Below, piece by piece: positions 22,697 to 31,483 of a DNA stretch of 33,718 bases. How positions within the stretch are numbered: position 1 is the first letter of the stretch; every line of letters begins with the position of its first letter. The notes under the pieces are model-generated. The model was not told where the DNA came from, did not search any database, and saw only the letters and a program-made list of their open reading frames with translations. The translations under genes were made by a program, and so were the position numbers. The DNA is from Rummeliibacillus pycnus_B (GTDB lineage: Bacteria > Bacillota > Bacilli > Bacillales_A > Planococcaceae): contig NZ_JBCMNM010000109.1 of assembly GCF_050459865.1 (NCBI RefSeq), positions 1 to 33,718 on the forward strand, written 5' to 3'.

Positions 22697-24883
22697 CTAT
22701 TGTGCTTTATTTGTAGAGTCTTTAGTGGATGATTTTGTTATTTTCTGACCCACAGTTTCTTCATTGTGTTTTAAATCTTTCTTTTGCAAATCGAAATAAG
22801 TTTCAACTGCTTGACGTGCAATTATATTATTAATTGCAGTGTAACTTTCACTTGTTGTAACCCAAGGAACAACTACAGCATAGGCAATTTCCGGATTTTT
22901 ATACGGCGCAAATCCTACATGTGTAATCGTCAACGTTTGAGTACCATATGCCGATTTTTTAGGTCCATAGTATACAACTTGGGCTGTACCTGTTTTACCA
23001 GCAGCATCAAATTTGGCATCTCGGAAGTATGAAGCGGCAGAACCTTGACTACCAAAGTATACTTGATGCATCCCTTGTTTAACATGGTCAATCTCATATT
23101 GTGAATTATCGATTGTATTCAATACTGTAGGTCCAATTTCTTCAACTAGTGGCCCAAGTTCTTTACCATCTTTTGATGGTTCGCGAACTTCTTTTACAAC
23201 ATGTGGTTGTATTCGTTTTCCTCCATTGGCAATGGTAGATACATATTGAGCAAGTTGAAGTGGTGTAAATGTATCAAATTGGCCAATTGCTAAGTCGAGT
23301 AATTTACCTGGAAGGAGTTCTTCCCCTTTAAAACCCGCGAATTCACCAGGTAAGTCAATACCAGTATCTACTCCTAAACCAAATTGTGCATAGGAATTGC
23401 GGATTTTTGCAAAATCACTTGGTTGTACGTGCAGTGCCATACCTGGTACATAATTTTCACCAGCAATCTTCATAGCTGTTTGGAACATATAAGAGTTAGA
23501 AGATCGTTCAATAGCTGTCAAATCTGACATTGGAATTGCACCTGAGCGGTTAAAGATAGATGATTTTGGTTTTGTTCCGGCAAGTTTAATTGGTTGGTCA
23601 ACTAAGACTTGCCCTGGAGTTATTGCATTTAGTTTATAACCAGTCAATAAAGTTGCTGGCTTTACTACAGAACCTACTTCATAGGCAGATGTAAAAGCAC
23701 CAATTGAATAATCGTTTACAACTGTTCGACCATTTTTATCAGTATCTAATTTTTTCCCAACCATAGATAATACATCACCAGTGTTTGGATCCATCATAAC
23801 TAAGAAAGCTCTATCCAATAAACTGGATGCACCAGTAGCTTTAGCTGTTAATAATTGATCTTCTACAAGTTTTTCTAATTTAGTTTGTAGCTGACTATCA
23901 ATTGATAACACAAGGTCTTTCCCAGGTTCCCCTTCAAATGTGGTCTTTGTATCCACAACCTTGCCTTTACCATTGGTTTCATTTTTAACAACGGCTTTTT
24001 GACCTTGCAATAATTCTTCATATTGAGATTCAATATAACTTTTACCAACACGGTCATTTCTTGAATAACCACGAGCTAAATAATAATCTAACTTATCCTT
24101 TGGAATTCCTTCCGATGGAGTAGTTGTAGAACCAAGTATGCTTAGATCTGAATCCCTTACACGTGCCCAGTCTGTAGTAGTATTAACATTTGGTAACTCA
24201 TTCAAATGTTCTGATACTACAGCAAATTCCTTATCCGTCACATTATCACTTTTAATGATTTGCGGAGATAAGTTATATCCAGCAACCATTTTGCTATAAA
24301 TAGCTAAAACTTGTAGATCTTCTTTTGATAAACTATTTAATTCTTTATCCGTAATCCGATCTCTAACTAATTTATCTAGTTTAGCTTGTTTGTCTGCAGC
24401 TTCGAGCTTTTCATCCTTAATAATTGCATCCTGTTCTTTTTTCGAAACTTTTGCGTATGCTTCTTTATTATGAAGCTTGATCCAAAAATCTTGTTTGTCT
24501 CGTAATGCTATTTTACTTGTATCCATCTTAATGAGCTTTGCTAAATTTTTGGCTGTATTTAACATTTCATCGCTCGTTGTTGATTGAAGTTTTGTATACG
24601 TAATGGCATTTTTCGGCTTATTATCTACTAATACTTGTCCATTTCGGTCATAGATTCTTCCGCGTGGAACACTTGTATTAACTGTAACTTCTTCCGTTTG
24701 CTCTAACGCTCTTACATAATCATTTCCTTTTACGATCTGCATATACCCCAGACGTAAAATAAGAATTGAAAACAACACAAAAACCGAGAAAAAAAGTATA
24801 TTCATTCGAAAAGAAAGATTTGCACGCTGTTTTGCTTTGACACTTGAAGCGCGTTTCTTAGTTTTTTTGGTTTTTTGGCGCAT
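22697..24883 (-). CDS. pbpA: Class B penicillin-binding protein (PBP2A-like transpeptidase)
   Basis: Membrane-anchored transpeptidase that cross-links peptidoglycan, of the rod-shape (PbpA/PbpH) type. 728 residues: basic cytoplasmic tail, one membrane helix at about 28-47, dimerisation domain from VPRGRIYDRNG (72-82), then the transpeptidase domain with SVVK (405-408), SSN (461-463) and KTGT (630-633). The start is the ATG at 24883, 8 bases after GGGGG; the frame extends to a TTG at 24907. It lies upstream of pstS as in B. subtilis. Confidence 0.94.
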   Translation of the reverse strand: MRQKTKKTKKRASSVKAKQRANLSFRMNILFFSVFVLFSILILRLGYMQIVKGNDYVRALEQTEEVTVNTSVPRGRIYDRNGQVLVDNKPKNAITYTKLQSTTSDEMLNTAKNLAKLIKMDTSKIALRDKQDFWIKLHNKEAYAKVSKKEQDAIIKDEKLEAADKQAKLDKLVRDRITDKELNSLSKEDLQVLAIYSKMVAGYNLSPQIIKSDNVTDKEFAVVSEHLNELPNVNTTTDWARVRDSDLSILGSTTTPSEGIPKDKLDYYLARGYSRNDRVGKSYIESQYEELLQGQKAVVKNETNGKGKVVDTKTTFEGEPGKDLVLSIDSQLQTKLEKLVEDQLLTAKATGASSLLDRAFLVMMDPNTGDVLSMVGKKLDTDKNGRTVVNDYSIGAFTSAYEVGSVVKPATLLTGYKLNAITPGQVLVDQPIKLAGTKPKSSIFNRSGAIPMSDLTAIERSSNSYMFQTAMKIAGENYVPGMALHVQPSDFAKIRNSYAQFGLGVDTGIDLPGEFAGFKGEELLPGKLLDLAIGQFDTFTPLQLAQYVSTIANGGKRIQPHVVKEVREPSKDGKELGPLVEEIGPTVLNTIDNSQYEIDHVKQGMHQVYFGSQGSAASYFRDAKFDAAGKTGTAQVVYYGPKKSAYGTQTLTITHVGFAPYKNPEIAYAVVVPWVTTSESYTAINNIIARQAVETYFDLQKKDLKHNEETVGQKITKSSTKDSTNKAQ

Positions 24884-24919
24884 GCATTTAGCCCCCTTTC
24901 CTCTCAATTCACAATTAGT

Positions 24920-24928
24920 AGTATATCA
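24920..24928 (-). promoter_or_regulatory. Candidate pbpA promoter, extended -10
   Basis: Minus-strand TGATATACT, a good -10 with a TG extension and a weak -35, about 37 bases before the pbpA start. A short GC-rich patch (GTCGGGCGCGTTCCGC, about 25068-25083) lies further upstream without an obvious partner. Confidence 0.45.
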
Positions 24929-25093
24929 TTTTTCAACGTAAAAAACATAAAACTATTAGTTGATAATGAATAATTGCGTGCCTTTCAAAGGTATTAGAGT
25001 TAGCGTTGTTCTGACCTATGTACACAAATACTCATTAACTGTTTTGGTACTTTTCAAAATATGCAGCGTCGGGCGCGTTCCGCTTTTACAAAT

Positions 25094-25129
25094 AAAAAAC
25101 ACACATCTTACTGACGTGTAAGATGTGTG
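25094..25129 (-). terminator. Terminator of sodA
   Basis: On the minus strand CACACATCTTAC pairs with GTAAGATGTGTG around a 6-base loop, followed by TTTTTT. Confidence 0.93.
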
Positions 25130-25150
25130 CTTTGTTCCAAGTATATTGGA

Positions 25151-25759
25151 TTATTTTGATGCTGCGAAACGTTCTGCAACTTTATCCCAATTTACAACAT
25201 TCCAGAATGCTGTAATGTAGTCAGGACGACGGTTTTGGTAGTTTAAGTAGTAAGCATGTTCCCAAACATCTAGACCTAGTAATGGAGTTTTACCTTCCAT
25301 GATTGGAGAGTCTTGGTTTGGAGTAGAAGAAATTTCTAATTCACCATTAACTAATGATAACCAAGCCCAGCCTGAGCCGAAGCGAGTTTTTGCAGCTGCT
25401 GCGAATTGATCTTTGAATGCATCAAAGCTACCGAATTTTGCATCGATTGCTGCAGCTAATTCACCAGTTGGTGCGCCACCAGCATTAGCAGCTAATGATT
25501 CCCAGAATAATGAGTGGTTAGCGTGACCGCCACCATTGTTACGTACAGCAGTACGAACTGCTTCTGGAACTGCATCTAAGTTAGCGATAATTTCTTCAAC
25601 TGTTTTGCCTTCAAATTCAGCTTTACCAGCTAAAGCATCGTTTAATCCTGTTACATAAGTATTGTGGTGTTTGTCATGGTGAATTTCCATAGTTTTAGCG
25701 TCAATATGTGGTTCTAATGCATCAAATGCATATGGTAAGTTTGGTAATTCAAATGCCAT
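25151..25759 (-). CDS. sodA: Superoxide dismutase (Mn/Fe family)
   Basis: Converts superoxide to oxygen and hydrogen peroxide. 202 residues. The metal ligands are His27, His82, Asp164 and His168 (GLDVWEHAYYL), in the normal positions. The WESL and GGAPTGEL segments and the absence of Fe-type signatures favour manganese. The ATG follows GAGGAGG with good spacing. Monocistronic, with a strong terminator. Confidence 0.97.
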   Translation of the reverse strand: MAFELPNLPYAFDALEPHIDAKTMEIHHDKHHNTYVTGLNDALAGKAEFEGKTVEEIIANLDAVPEAVRTAVRNNGGGHANHSLFWESLAANAGGAPTGELAAAIDAKFGSFDAFKDQFAAAAKTRFGSGWAWLSLVNGELEISSTPNQDSPIMEGKTPLLGLDVWEHAYYLNYQNRRPDYITAFWNVVNWDKVAERFAASK

Positions 25760-25887
25760 AATAATTTCCTCCTCGAAATTAAGTAATTATTAACTACATC
25801 ACATAGGTTAACAAAATTTAGATAATCGTTCAAATATTATTCACTATATTTTTCAAATTCAGTCTTTTGACTGAACTACCACTCATT

Positions 25888-26367
25888 TCATACAACCATT
25901 ACAAATAGAACAATCATCACAATCTGAACAATCCCCTTTGTCACTACAGATGTTAAAAATCCAACAAGCGATCCAACGCCAGTTTTTAACGCCAGCTTAA
26001 TGGAACTCTTTGAAAATAATAATTCGGCAATTACTGCTCCAATGAATGGACCAATTAAAATACCAGCAAACGGGATAATAAAGGGGCCTACTAATAACCC
26101 AATCGTACTTCCCCAAATTCCAGCTTCACTTCCACCAAACCTTTTTACGCCAAATGCATTTGCTAGTGTATCTGCACCAAATAAAAGAATTGTAAATAAT
26201 ACTTCAATAGCCCAGAACCACCATGGGAATTCACTAAAGCCATGAAACAAGCCATGAATGATAAAGCCTAAGAAAATAAATATAACCGAAGGAATTATAG
26301 GATAAACCAAGCCAATAAATGCAATGATAAAACTTAAAATTGTAAGTGTCCAAGAAATATATTCCAT
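25888..26367 (-). CDS. yqgC: DUF456 family membrane protein (YqgC)
   Basis: 159-residue membrane protein of the DUF456 family, function unknown. Glycine-rich hydrophobic helices fill the chain: about 4-35, 48-66, a paired glycine-rich segment GIWGSTIGLLVGPFIIPFAGILIGPFIGAVIAELLF near 85-120, and 135-158. I start it at the ATG at 26367, 6 bases after AAGGAG; the frame extends to 26406. The place next to sodA is conserved with B. subtilis yqgC. Confidence 0.88.
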   Translation of the reverse strand: MEYISWTLTILSFIIAFIGLVYPIIPSVIFIFLGFIIHGLFHGFSEFPWWFWAIEVLFTILLFGADTLANAFGVKRFGGSEAGIWGSTIGLLVGPFIIPFAGILIGPFIGAVIAELLFSKSSIKLALKTGVGSLVGFLTSVVTKGIVQIVMIVLFVMVV

Positions 26368-26710
26368 ACCGTTCTCCTTTAATAAGTAGAATTCTATTAA
26401 TTTCATTTATGATTATTCGTAGCTTATATATTCTCTCATTCTGATTAGAAATTCGTCAATTTTAGAGTTGATTGTTAGGGCATTAACTTCCACTTTTACT
26501 GTTACTTCTATATTGATTTGCCATTCCAACAATTACTGCAAAATATGATTAGAGAATGCACTTAATAAGTTATAATGACAGAAACATTTTTATAAAATTT
26601 ATATTTTATATTAAATGAAGAATTTAAGAATTTTTTGCCCTATTCTTTATTTAGTTGAATCTATGTCATAAGTCCATTTTCAGTTATTAAATACGAACTT
26701 TTCCAATTTT

Positions 26711-26902
26711 GTTCAGTGTGTAGCGAAGGACGGCGACTCCTACGGGAAAAGCTTGAGCTGAAAGCCCCGCAGGAACACATCTTATAAGGAACAAAGCCTA
26801 AGAACGCCACATCCTGTGGCAACGGCTTCGTGACCAACATCGTGTTGGCCCGAGGAGATTGAAGCCAAGCCCGTGGAAAGTGCCGTCTGTAGCGGAACAT
26901 CC
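26711..26902. repeat. Structured GC-rich intergenic repeat, longest copy
   Basis: About 190 bp in an otherwise AT-rich 600-base gap. It holds several perfect hairpins: GCCACA-TCC-TGTGGC, CCAACA-TCG-TGTTGG, and GGCTTC...GAAGCC enclosing the second. CCTACGGG pairs with CCCGCAGG in the left half, and ACGGC near the left end pairs with GCCGT near the right end. The right half recurs inverted at 33531-33593, and shorter blocks are shared with 10906-11076. The frame across it is not a gene. The rest of the gap (26368-26710 and 26903-27004) shows nothing else. Confidence 0.8.
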
Positions 26903-27004
26903 ATATCGAAAATTAATGTATTGGATTTAGTTTACCTATTATTTATATCACCTATTCGTAACCACTTAATTTCCATGTTAATATACTAGATGGAGGTTAG
27001 ATAT

Positions 27005-27517
27005 ATGAAGATTAAACATTGGCAGTTATTCAAAGACAGCCTCTTTCATCCAAAAAAGCTAGCTGCTTATAGACTGCTCCCTATTGGAAAAGTTATTCAA
27101 TACGTTCTATTACTTGTAACATTTGTTTCAATTATTTCTTTTATTCAGTTTCTTGCTGGTGTAGGTGGAGAAACGAGTCAAATAAAGGGATTACAAGAAT
27201 ACTTGAATGATATTAAATGGTTAATTTATCCATTCTCATTTGTACTATTATTTATTATCAATTCGTTTTCGGTATTTGTTCAAATTAGTATTTATGCAAT
27301 TGTCGGTTTAGGTATACTCAAATTTTTGAAAAAACGCGGAGAATATCGACATATTTGGCGTACAGCATCATTTGCTATCACTTTATCAATCATTTTCACG
27401 ACGGTATCAATCTTTTTCCAAGTTAATAATCGTATTATTTCAAGTATTGGAATCATTATTACTGCTATTTATTTGGTTCAAGCTTGTAGAAAATATCCAA
27501 ATCAACCTCAAAAATAA
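27005..27517 (+). CDS. yqgB: DUF1189 family membrane protein (YqgB-like)
   Basis: 170-residue membrane protein of the DUF1189 family, function unknown. It has the N-terminal WQLFKDSLFHPKKLAAYRLLPIGKVIQYV segment typical of the family and four or five hydrophobic helices (about 33-52, 75-105, 125-140, 145-160). The start is the ATG at 27005 with GGAGGTTAG upstream; the frame begins at an ATG at 26990 that precedes the ribosome site. Confidence 0.88.
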   Translation: MKIKHWQLFKDSLFHPKKLAAYRLLPIGKVIQYVLLLVTFVSIISFIQFLAGVGGETSQIKGLQEYLNDIKWLIYPFSFVLLFIINSFSVFVQISIYAIVGLGILKFLKKRGEYRHIWRTASFAITLSIIFTTVSIFFQVNNRIISSIGIIITAIYLVQACRKYPNQPQK

Positions 27518-27569
27518 GGTCTGAATCTCTTTCTTTTTCATATATTAGTGAAAAAGGGAGGGATTTTTT

Positions 27570-27902
27570 TTGAGAATACTAGTTTCCGCACTCATTATTT
27601 TAATATGTGCTTATTTTATAAAAGTAGATTTATTAGAAGGGACCATTTCTAAAGCTGATTTTTATACGGTTGAACAGAAATGTGAAAAAACGAACAAGAT
27701 TCAAACGATTACTGTCACTACGGCTTCTGGTGATACATGGGAATCATTATTTTCCCTTTACCCAGCAGAAAATTTATCTTTTGCTGAAAGACTTGAACTT
27801 GTATATAAATTAAATCCTCATCTTCTAAAACAAAGTTTTAGGCCAAATGAAAAAGTTGTATTACCGTTCCGTACAAAAAATGCTGATTCATGTACCAATT
27901 AA
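27570..27902 (+). CDS. yqfZ: LysM-like single-pass membrane protein (YqfZ-like)
   Basis: 110 residues. One N-terminal membrane helix (ILVSALIILICAYFIKV) and an outside domain with LysM-like features: ITVTTASGDTWESLFSLYPAE, then LVYKLNPHLL and FRPNEKVVLPF. It probably binds the wall, but the binding is inferred from the fold. The start is a TTG at 27570, 8 bases after GGGAGGG. It follows yqgB by about 50 bases and precedes ispG. The name rests on gene order and the LysM-like domain. Confidence 0.75.
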   Translation: MRILVSALIILICAYFIKVDLLEGTISKADFYTVEQKCEKTNKIQTITVTTASGDTWESLFSLYPAENLSFAERLELVYKLNPHLLKQSFRPNEKVVLPFRTKNADSCTN

Positions 27903-27920
27903 ACGGTTAATGTTTCTTTC

Positions 27921-27950
27921 TTGTCATTTCCTTTCAAACACTGCTAAAAT
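27921..27950 (+). promoter_or_regulatory. Candidate ispG promoter
   Basis: TTGTCA, 18-base spacer, TAAAAT, about 49 bases before the ispG start. A small AGGCTT/AAGCCT hairpin (27963-27980) follows in the leader, ending next to the ribosome site. Confidence 0.55.
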
Positions 27951-27998
27951 AGTGTACAGTGAAGGCTTTTATATAAGCCTATGAAGGAGAGAGTTTTC

Positions 27999-29114
27999 AT
28001 GAATGAAATCACGCACCGTTCGAATACACGTAAAGTTCGTGTTGGTGATTTAACAATCGGCGGAAGCAATGAAGTAATCATCCAAAGTATGACAACTACT
28101 AAAACACATGACGTTGAAGCAACAGTTGCTGAAATTCTTCGTTTAGAAGAAGCTGGTTGCCAAATCGTACGTGTTGCTTGTCCTGATGAACGAGCAGCTA
28201 ATGCTCTAGCTGACATTAAAAAACGTATCCATATCCCACTTGTTGCGGATATTCACTTTGACTATAAACTAGCTTTAAAAGCAATTGATGCAGGCGTGGA
28301 TAAAATCCGTATCAACCCAGGTAATATCGGTCGAAAAGAAAAAGTGGAAGCTGTTGTCAATGCAGCGAAAGCCAAAGGTGTACCAATACGAATTGGTGTA
28401 AATGCTGGTTCATTAGAACGTAAAATCATTGATAAATACGGGTATCCAACAGCTGATGGTATGGTAGAAAGTGCATTGCACCATATCAAAATTTTAGAAG
28501 ATCTTGATTTCCACGATATAATCGTATCGATGAAAGCATCAGATATTAATCTTGCCATTGAAGCATACGAAAAAGCTTCACGTGCATTTGATTATCCATT
28601 ACATTTAGGAATCACGGAATCAGGTACTTTATTCTCAGGTACGATTAAATCTTCAGCTGGTTTAGGCGCTATTCTTTCTAAAGGAATTGGTAATACATTA
28701 CGTGTATCTCTAAGTGCAGATCCAGTAGAAGAAATTAAAGTTGCAAGAGAATTATTAAAATCATTCGGATTAGCTTCTAACATGCCTACTTTAATCTCAT
28801 GCCCTACTTGTGGTCGAATTGAAATCGATTTAATTTCAATTGCAAACGAAGTAGAAGAATACTTACAAACGATTAAAGCACCGATTAAAGTTTCTGTACT
28901 TGGTTGTGCAGTAAACGGTCCTGGTGAGGCACGCGAAGCTGATATCGGTATTGCAGGTGCCCGTGGAGAAGGTCTACTTTTCCGTCATGGTAAAACAGTT
29001 CGTAAAGTACCTGAAGAAACAATGGTTGAAGAATTGAAAAAAGAAATCGATATTTTAGCTGAAGAATATTACAAAAAACAAGAAGCAGAAAAAGCAGCAA
29101 ACGCTCAAAACTAG
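27999..29114 (+). CDS. ispG: 4-hydroxy-3-methylbut-2-enyl diphosphate synthase
   Basis: Reduces methylerythritol cyclodiphosphate to HMBPP in the MEP isoprenoid pathway, using a [4Fe-4S] cluster. 371 residues. The cluster ligands are Cys268, Cys271 (ISCPTCGR), Cys303 and Glu310 (LGCAVNGPGE). The start is the ATG at 27999 with AAGGAG 9 bases upstream; the frame extends to 27981 inside that ribosome site. Followed 18 bases later by the nucleotidase gene, probably one transcript. Its Fe-S need and the SufR-like regulator are in the same window but not linked. Confidence 0.97.
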   Translation: MNEITHRSNTRKVRVGDLTIGGSNEVIIQSMTTTKTHDVEATVAEILRLEEAGCQIVRVACPDERAANALADIKKRIHIPLVADIHFDYKLALKAIDAGVDKIRINPGNIGRKEKVEAVVNAAKAKGVPIRIGVNAGSLERKIIDKYGYPTADGMVESALHHIKILEDLDFHDIIVSMKASDINLAIEAYEKASRAFDYPLHLGITESGTLFSGTIKSSAGLGAILSKGIGNTLRVSLSADPVEEIKVARELLKSFGLASNMPTLISCPTCGRIEIDLISIANEVEEYLQTIKAPIKVSVLGCAVNGPGEAREADIGIAGARGEGLLFRHGKTVRKVPEETMVEELKKEIDILAEEYYKKQEAEKAANAQN

Positions 29115-29132
29115 CATCTAGGAGGGTTTTCG

Positions 29133-29705
29133 ATGACGAAGAAATATAGTTTTGGCATTGATATTGACGGTACAATAACAACACCAGAGTTTTTATTACC
29201 ATATATCAATAAAGCATTTAATACTAATTTAATATTGGATGATATTACTACCTATGACCTAACAGAAGCACTGACAGTTGATAAATTGGATTTCTTTAAA
29301 TGGTTTAAAAAAGAAGAACTAACTATATACAAAAATCCTCCACTTCAATTAAACGCACAGCGCATTCTGTCTAATTGGTATCCAAATGTCACGTTAAACT
29401 ATATCACAGCTCGTGAAGAAAACTCCCGAGAGGTCACAGATAATTGGTTTAAAACTAACAGTTTACCGTATGATACAATTGATATTGTCGGACCAACTGA
29501 TAAAGTGATTGCTGGAAAAAGACATGGTGTACAATTGTTTATGGAAGATAAACATGATAATGCTGTTCGCCTCCATGAAGAATTAGATATACCTGTTCTA
29601 CTATTTGATGCTCCGTATAACCGCGAGTCGATTCCAAATGGTGTAATCCGTGTGAATAGCTGGAAAGAAGCTGAACACTGGGTCAAAAAAGAATTTGGTA
29701 TTTAA
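29133..29705 (+). CDS. yqfW: HAD-superfamily nucleotidase (YqfW-like)
   Basis: Predicted 5'(3')-deoxyribonucleotidase-type phosphatase, 190 residues. HAD motif I is FGIDIDGTIT at 8-17; motif II is in NYITAREEN, and motifs III/IV in KVIAGKRHGVQLFMEDKHDNA. Substrate not determined. AGGAGG precedes the ATG. Cotranscribed with ispG and followed by a strong terminator. Confidence 0.88.
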   Translation: MTKKYSFGIDIDGTITTPEFLLPYINKAFNTNLILDDITTYDLTEALTVDKLDFFKWFKKEELTIYKNPPLQLNAQRILSNWYPNVTLNYITAREENSREVTDNWFKTNSLPYDTIDIVGPTDKVIAGKRHGVQLFMEDKHDNAVRLHEELDIPVLLFDAPYNRESIPNGVIRVNSWKEAEHWVKKEFGI

Positions 29706-29716
29706 TAGATTAAAAG

Positions 29717-29759
29717 AAAAAAGCGAAAGATCACAAGGCTTGTGATCTTTCGCTTTTTT
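29717..29759 (+). terminator. Terminator of ispG-yqfW
   Basis: A perfect long hairpin (AAAAAAGCGAAAGATCACA pairs with its complement at 29741-29759) with a T-run. The A-run on the left allows use by the opposing lipoprotein gene as well. Confidence 0.95.
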
Positions 29760-29832
29760 CATATATTTCTAAGGATCAATATCCGATATTATTGCCTCGG
29801 TTCCTCAGGTATCCGTTCAAAGTGAAATAATT

Positions 29833-30312
29833 TTAAAAATTAATATCTAGAATTTTCTTTGCTTTTTCTATTTTCTCTGGCTCTTTTTTTACGGTCATAT
29901 ACATCATTTCTTTTTTCATCGTATCTTGGAAGAAGATCGTTCCATCTTTTAGTAAATAGATTTTATATGTTAATTTGTTCATCTCTTTAGTATCACCAAG
30001 GGCAACAATATAACTACCTTGTTTGTCTAATTGTTTAACTACCTCTGCCTGCTTTTCAGTTTTAGGTACCATCACAACTGATCGGTTAACAGTTCGAATA
30101 AAATCTTGTACAGTTGCAGGGTTATCTATTAATTTCCCTGTTTCTTTAGTAGAAACTCCCTTATCATTGACACTTTGAATGTACAGATATTGATAAAACT
30201 CAGTTTTAGGAATAATAATTTCTCTAGTGTTTTCTTTGGTATCGTCTTTTCCACAGCCAACTAATCCTATTACCAAAGCCGCTATTAATAAAGAAGCTTT
30301 AAAAAATTTCAT
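29833..30312 (-). CDS. Hypothetical lipoprotein
   Basis: 159-residue secreted lipoprotein, not recognised. The signal peptide MKFFKASLLIAALVIGLVGC has a lipobox with Cys at 20. The mature part is rich in Lys and Glu with beta-strand segments (YLYIQSVNDKG, SYIVALGDTKEMNKLTYKIYLLKDGTIFF). AGGAG lies 9 bases before the ATG at 30312; a TTG two codons upstream is too close to the ribosome site. A TATAAT at about 30359-30364 on the minus strand may be its -10. Confidence 0.75.
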   Translation of the reverse strand: MKFFKASLLIAALVIGLVGCGKDDTKENTREIIIPKTEFYQYLYIQSVNDKGVSTKETGKLIDNPATVQDFIRTVNRSVVMVPKTEKQAEVVKQLDKQGSYIVALGDTKEMNKLTYKIYLLKDGTIFFQDTMKKEMMYMTVKKEPEKIEKAKKILDINF

Positions 30313-30398
30313 AGCCAAACTCTCCTTTTCCCTGCTATAGCTTTTCCCCAGTAAACATTATACAATGTTAAAAAAAAATGAGTCCAAAAAATATTAAG

Positions 30399-30432
30399 TT
30401 GTAACAAGATTGGCAAACCTTTCTTGTCACAA
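30399..30432. repeat. Inverted repeat between divergent genes
   Basis: GTTGTAACAAGA and TCTTGTCACAAC pair with one mismatch across a 10-base loop. There is no T-run, so it is more likely an operator or attenuator than a terminator. Confidence 0.5.
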
Positions 30433-30570
30433 CTTCCTCATTATTTGTGATTATAGCGTTTTATTAATTTATTGTTTTCCAAGCAGTAAAACTACTATAA
30501 TTTCAAAACCTTTTGTATAATAATGAATGTAGTATAGATCATTAGAAATCAAGGAGAGCGGTGAGTAAGA

Positions 30571-30792
30571 ATGGACTGGCAATATATCCTTAATATCTTT
30601 GCGAATTGTTTTATTTTCCTATTCTTAATTCAATATATCATCAGTTTTTTTAAAACTTCTCGTAAAAACCTTCTTTCTAAAATGCTAATCAATTGCCTTG
30701 TGATTTCTGCTATTGTTATTTTATTAATACCAGTTCTAGCAGAATGTGATATTCGGTTAGGTTATTTAATCGAATTCCCATTTGAGGATTGA
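30571..30792 (+). CDS. Small hypothetical membrane protein
   Basis: 73 residues, not recognised. Two hydrophobic helices (about 5-26, ILNIFANCFIFLFLIQYIISFF, and 39-58, MLINCLVISAIVILLIPVLA) flank a basic loop (KTSRKNLLSK), and the tail is acidic. GGTGAG with AAGGAG just before it lies upstream of the ATG. It has its own terminator, which supports a real gene. Confidence 0.65.
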   Translation: MDWQYILNIFANCFIFLFLIQYIISFFKTSRKNLLSKMLINCLVISAIVILLIPVLAECDIRLGYLIEFPFED

Positions 30793-30812
30793 GATATAGA
30801 CTGTTTAACATA

Positions 30813-30842
30813 GTTCGTCTAATTCATTAGGCGAACTTTTTT
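30813..30842 (+). terminator. Terminator of the small membrane protein gene
   Basis: GTTCGTCTAAT pairs with ATTAGGCGAAC around TC, followed by TTTTTT. Confidence 0.9.
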
Positions 30843-30970
30843 GTATGTTTTAATTTTCTGATTACTTTTTAACGTTTTCAGTAATTTATACGGCCATACA
30901 CTTCCTTCTTAGTAAGAAATGCATTAGATAACTTGCAGAAAACAACCTTGAACATCTTGGAAATGGCAAT

Positions 30971-31005
30971 AAAAAATCAAATTGACCATCAATGATGGTC
31001 AATTT
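30971..31005 (-). terminator. Second terminator of the znu-zur operon
   Basis: AAATTGACCATC and GATGGTCAATTT form a perfect 12-bp stem with a 3-base loop; on the minus strand it is followed by GATTTTTT. It backs up the terminator at 31017-31056. Confidence 0.85.
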
Positions 31006-31016
31006 AATAAAATGCT

Positions 31017-31056
31017 CAAAACAAAAGCCTGTCAAACGTTACTATGACAGGCTTTT
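31017..31056 (-). terminator. First terminator of the znu-zur operon
   Basis: On the minus strand AAAAGCCTGTCA pairs with TGACAGGCTTTT and is followed by GTTTTGAG. The left arm contains the last codons and stop of zur. Confidence 0.8.
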
Positions 31057-31467
31057 TGCTATACATTCTGGACATCTACCATAAATTTCAAACTTATGAT
31101 CCTCAATTTCATACTCTGGGAGCTGTTCGTGGAGCATGTCCATTGGGCAAAGGTGGATTTCTTTAATTTTTCCACATTCCATACAGATGAAGTGGTGATG
31201 GTGATGATCGGTTTCACAATGCATTCGAAAATGGCGTTCACCCGAAAGTTCGGTTTCTTCCAGTATGCCAAGTTCCACAAATGTGGCTAGATTGCGATAG
31301 ATTGTATCGTAGCTCATACCCGGGTAGTCATTTTTCATCACAACAAGCAGGTCGCGCGCTGTTAAATATTTCTCAGTAGCCTCGAACATTTCTAAAATCT
31401 GCTCACGTTTATCTGTTTTTTTAAAGCCGCTATGCTTTAATATTTCCCATGCTTTTGTCAAATTCAT
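31042..31467 (-). CDS. zur: Fur-family zinc uptake regulator Zur
   Basis: Zinc-responsive repressor, 141 residues. The N-terminal winged helix ends with MSYDTIYRNLATFVELGILEE; then HHHHH at 88-92 and two CxxC pairs (C95/C98, C132/C135) give the structural zinc site and sensing ligands typical of Zur/Fur. The operon with znuCB, and a near-consensus Zur box upstream, support zinc over iron or peroxide. GGGAG lies about 10 bases before the ATG. Same layout as the zurAMR operon of Listeria. Confidence 0.92.
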   Translation of the reverse strand: MNLTKAWEILKHSGFKKTDKREQILEMFEATEKYLTARDLLVVMKNDYPGMSYDTIYRNLATFVELGILEETELSGERHFRMHCETDHHHHHFICMECGKIKEIHLCPMDMLHEQLPEYEIEDHKFEIYGRCPECIAKSLS

Positions 31468-31483
31468 AACCCAACTACTCCCT

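Noticed and set aside
25060..25090. GC-rich patch upstream of pbpA as another repeat copy
   Set aside because: Too short, and it shares no clear block with the other copies.
26661..26900. A 79-codon minus-strand frame
   Set aside because: It is the structured repeat read through; the composition reflects the hairpins and there is no ribosome site.
27944..28216. Minus-strand frame over ispG
   Set aside because: A shadow of ispG; no ribosome site and no family resemblance. The same holds for the frames opposite znuB, pstC and gcvPB.
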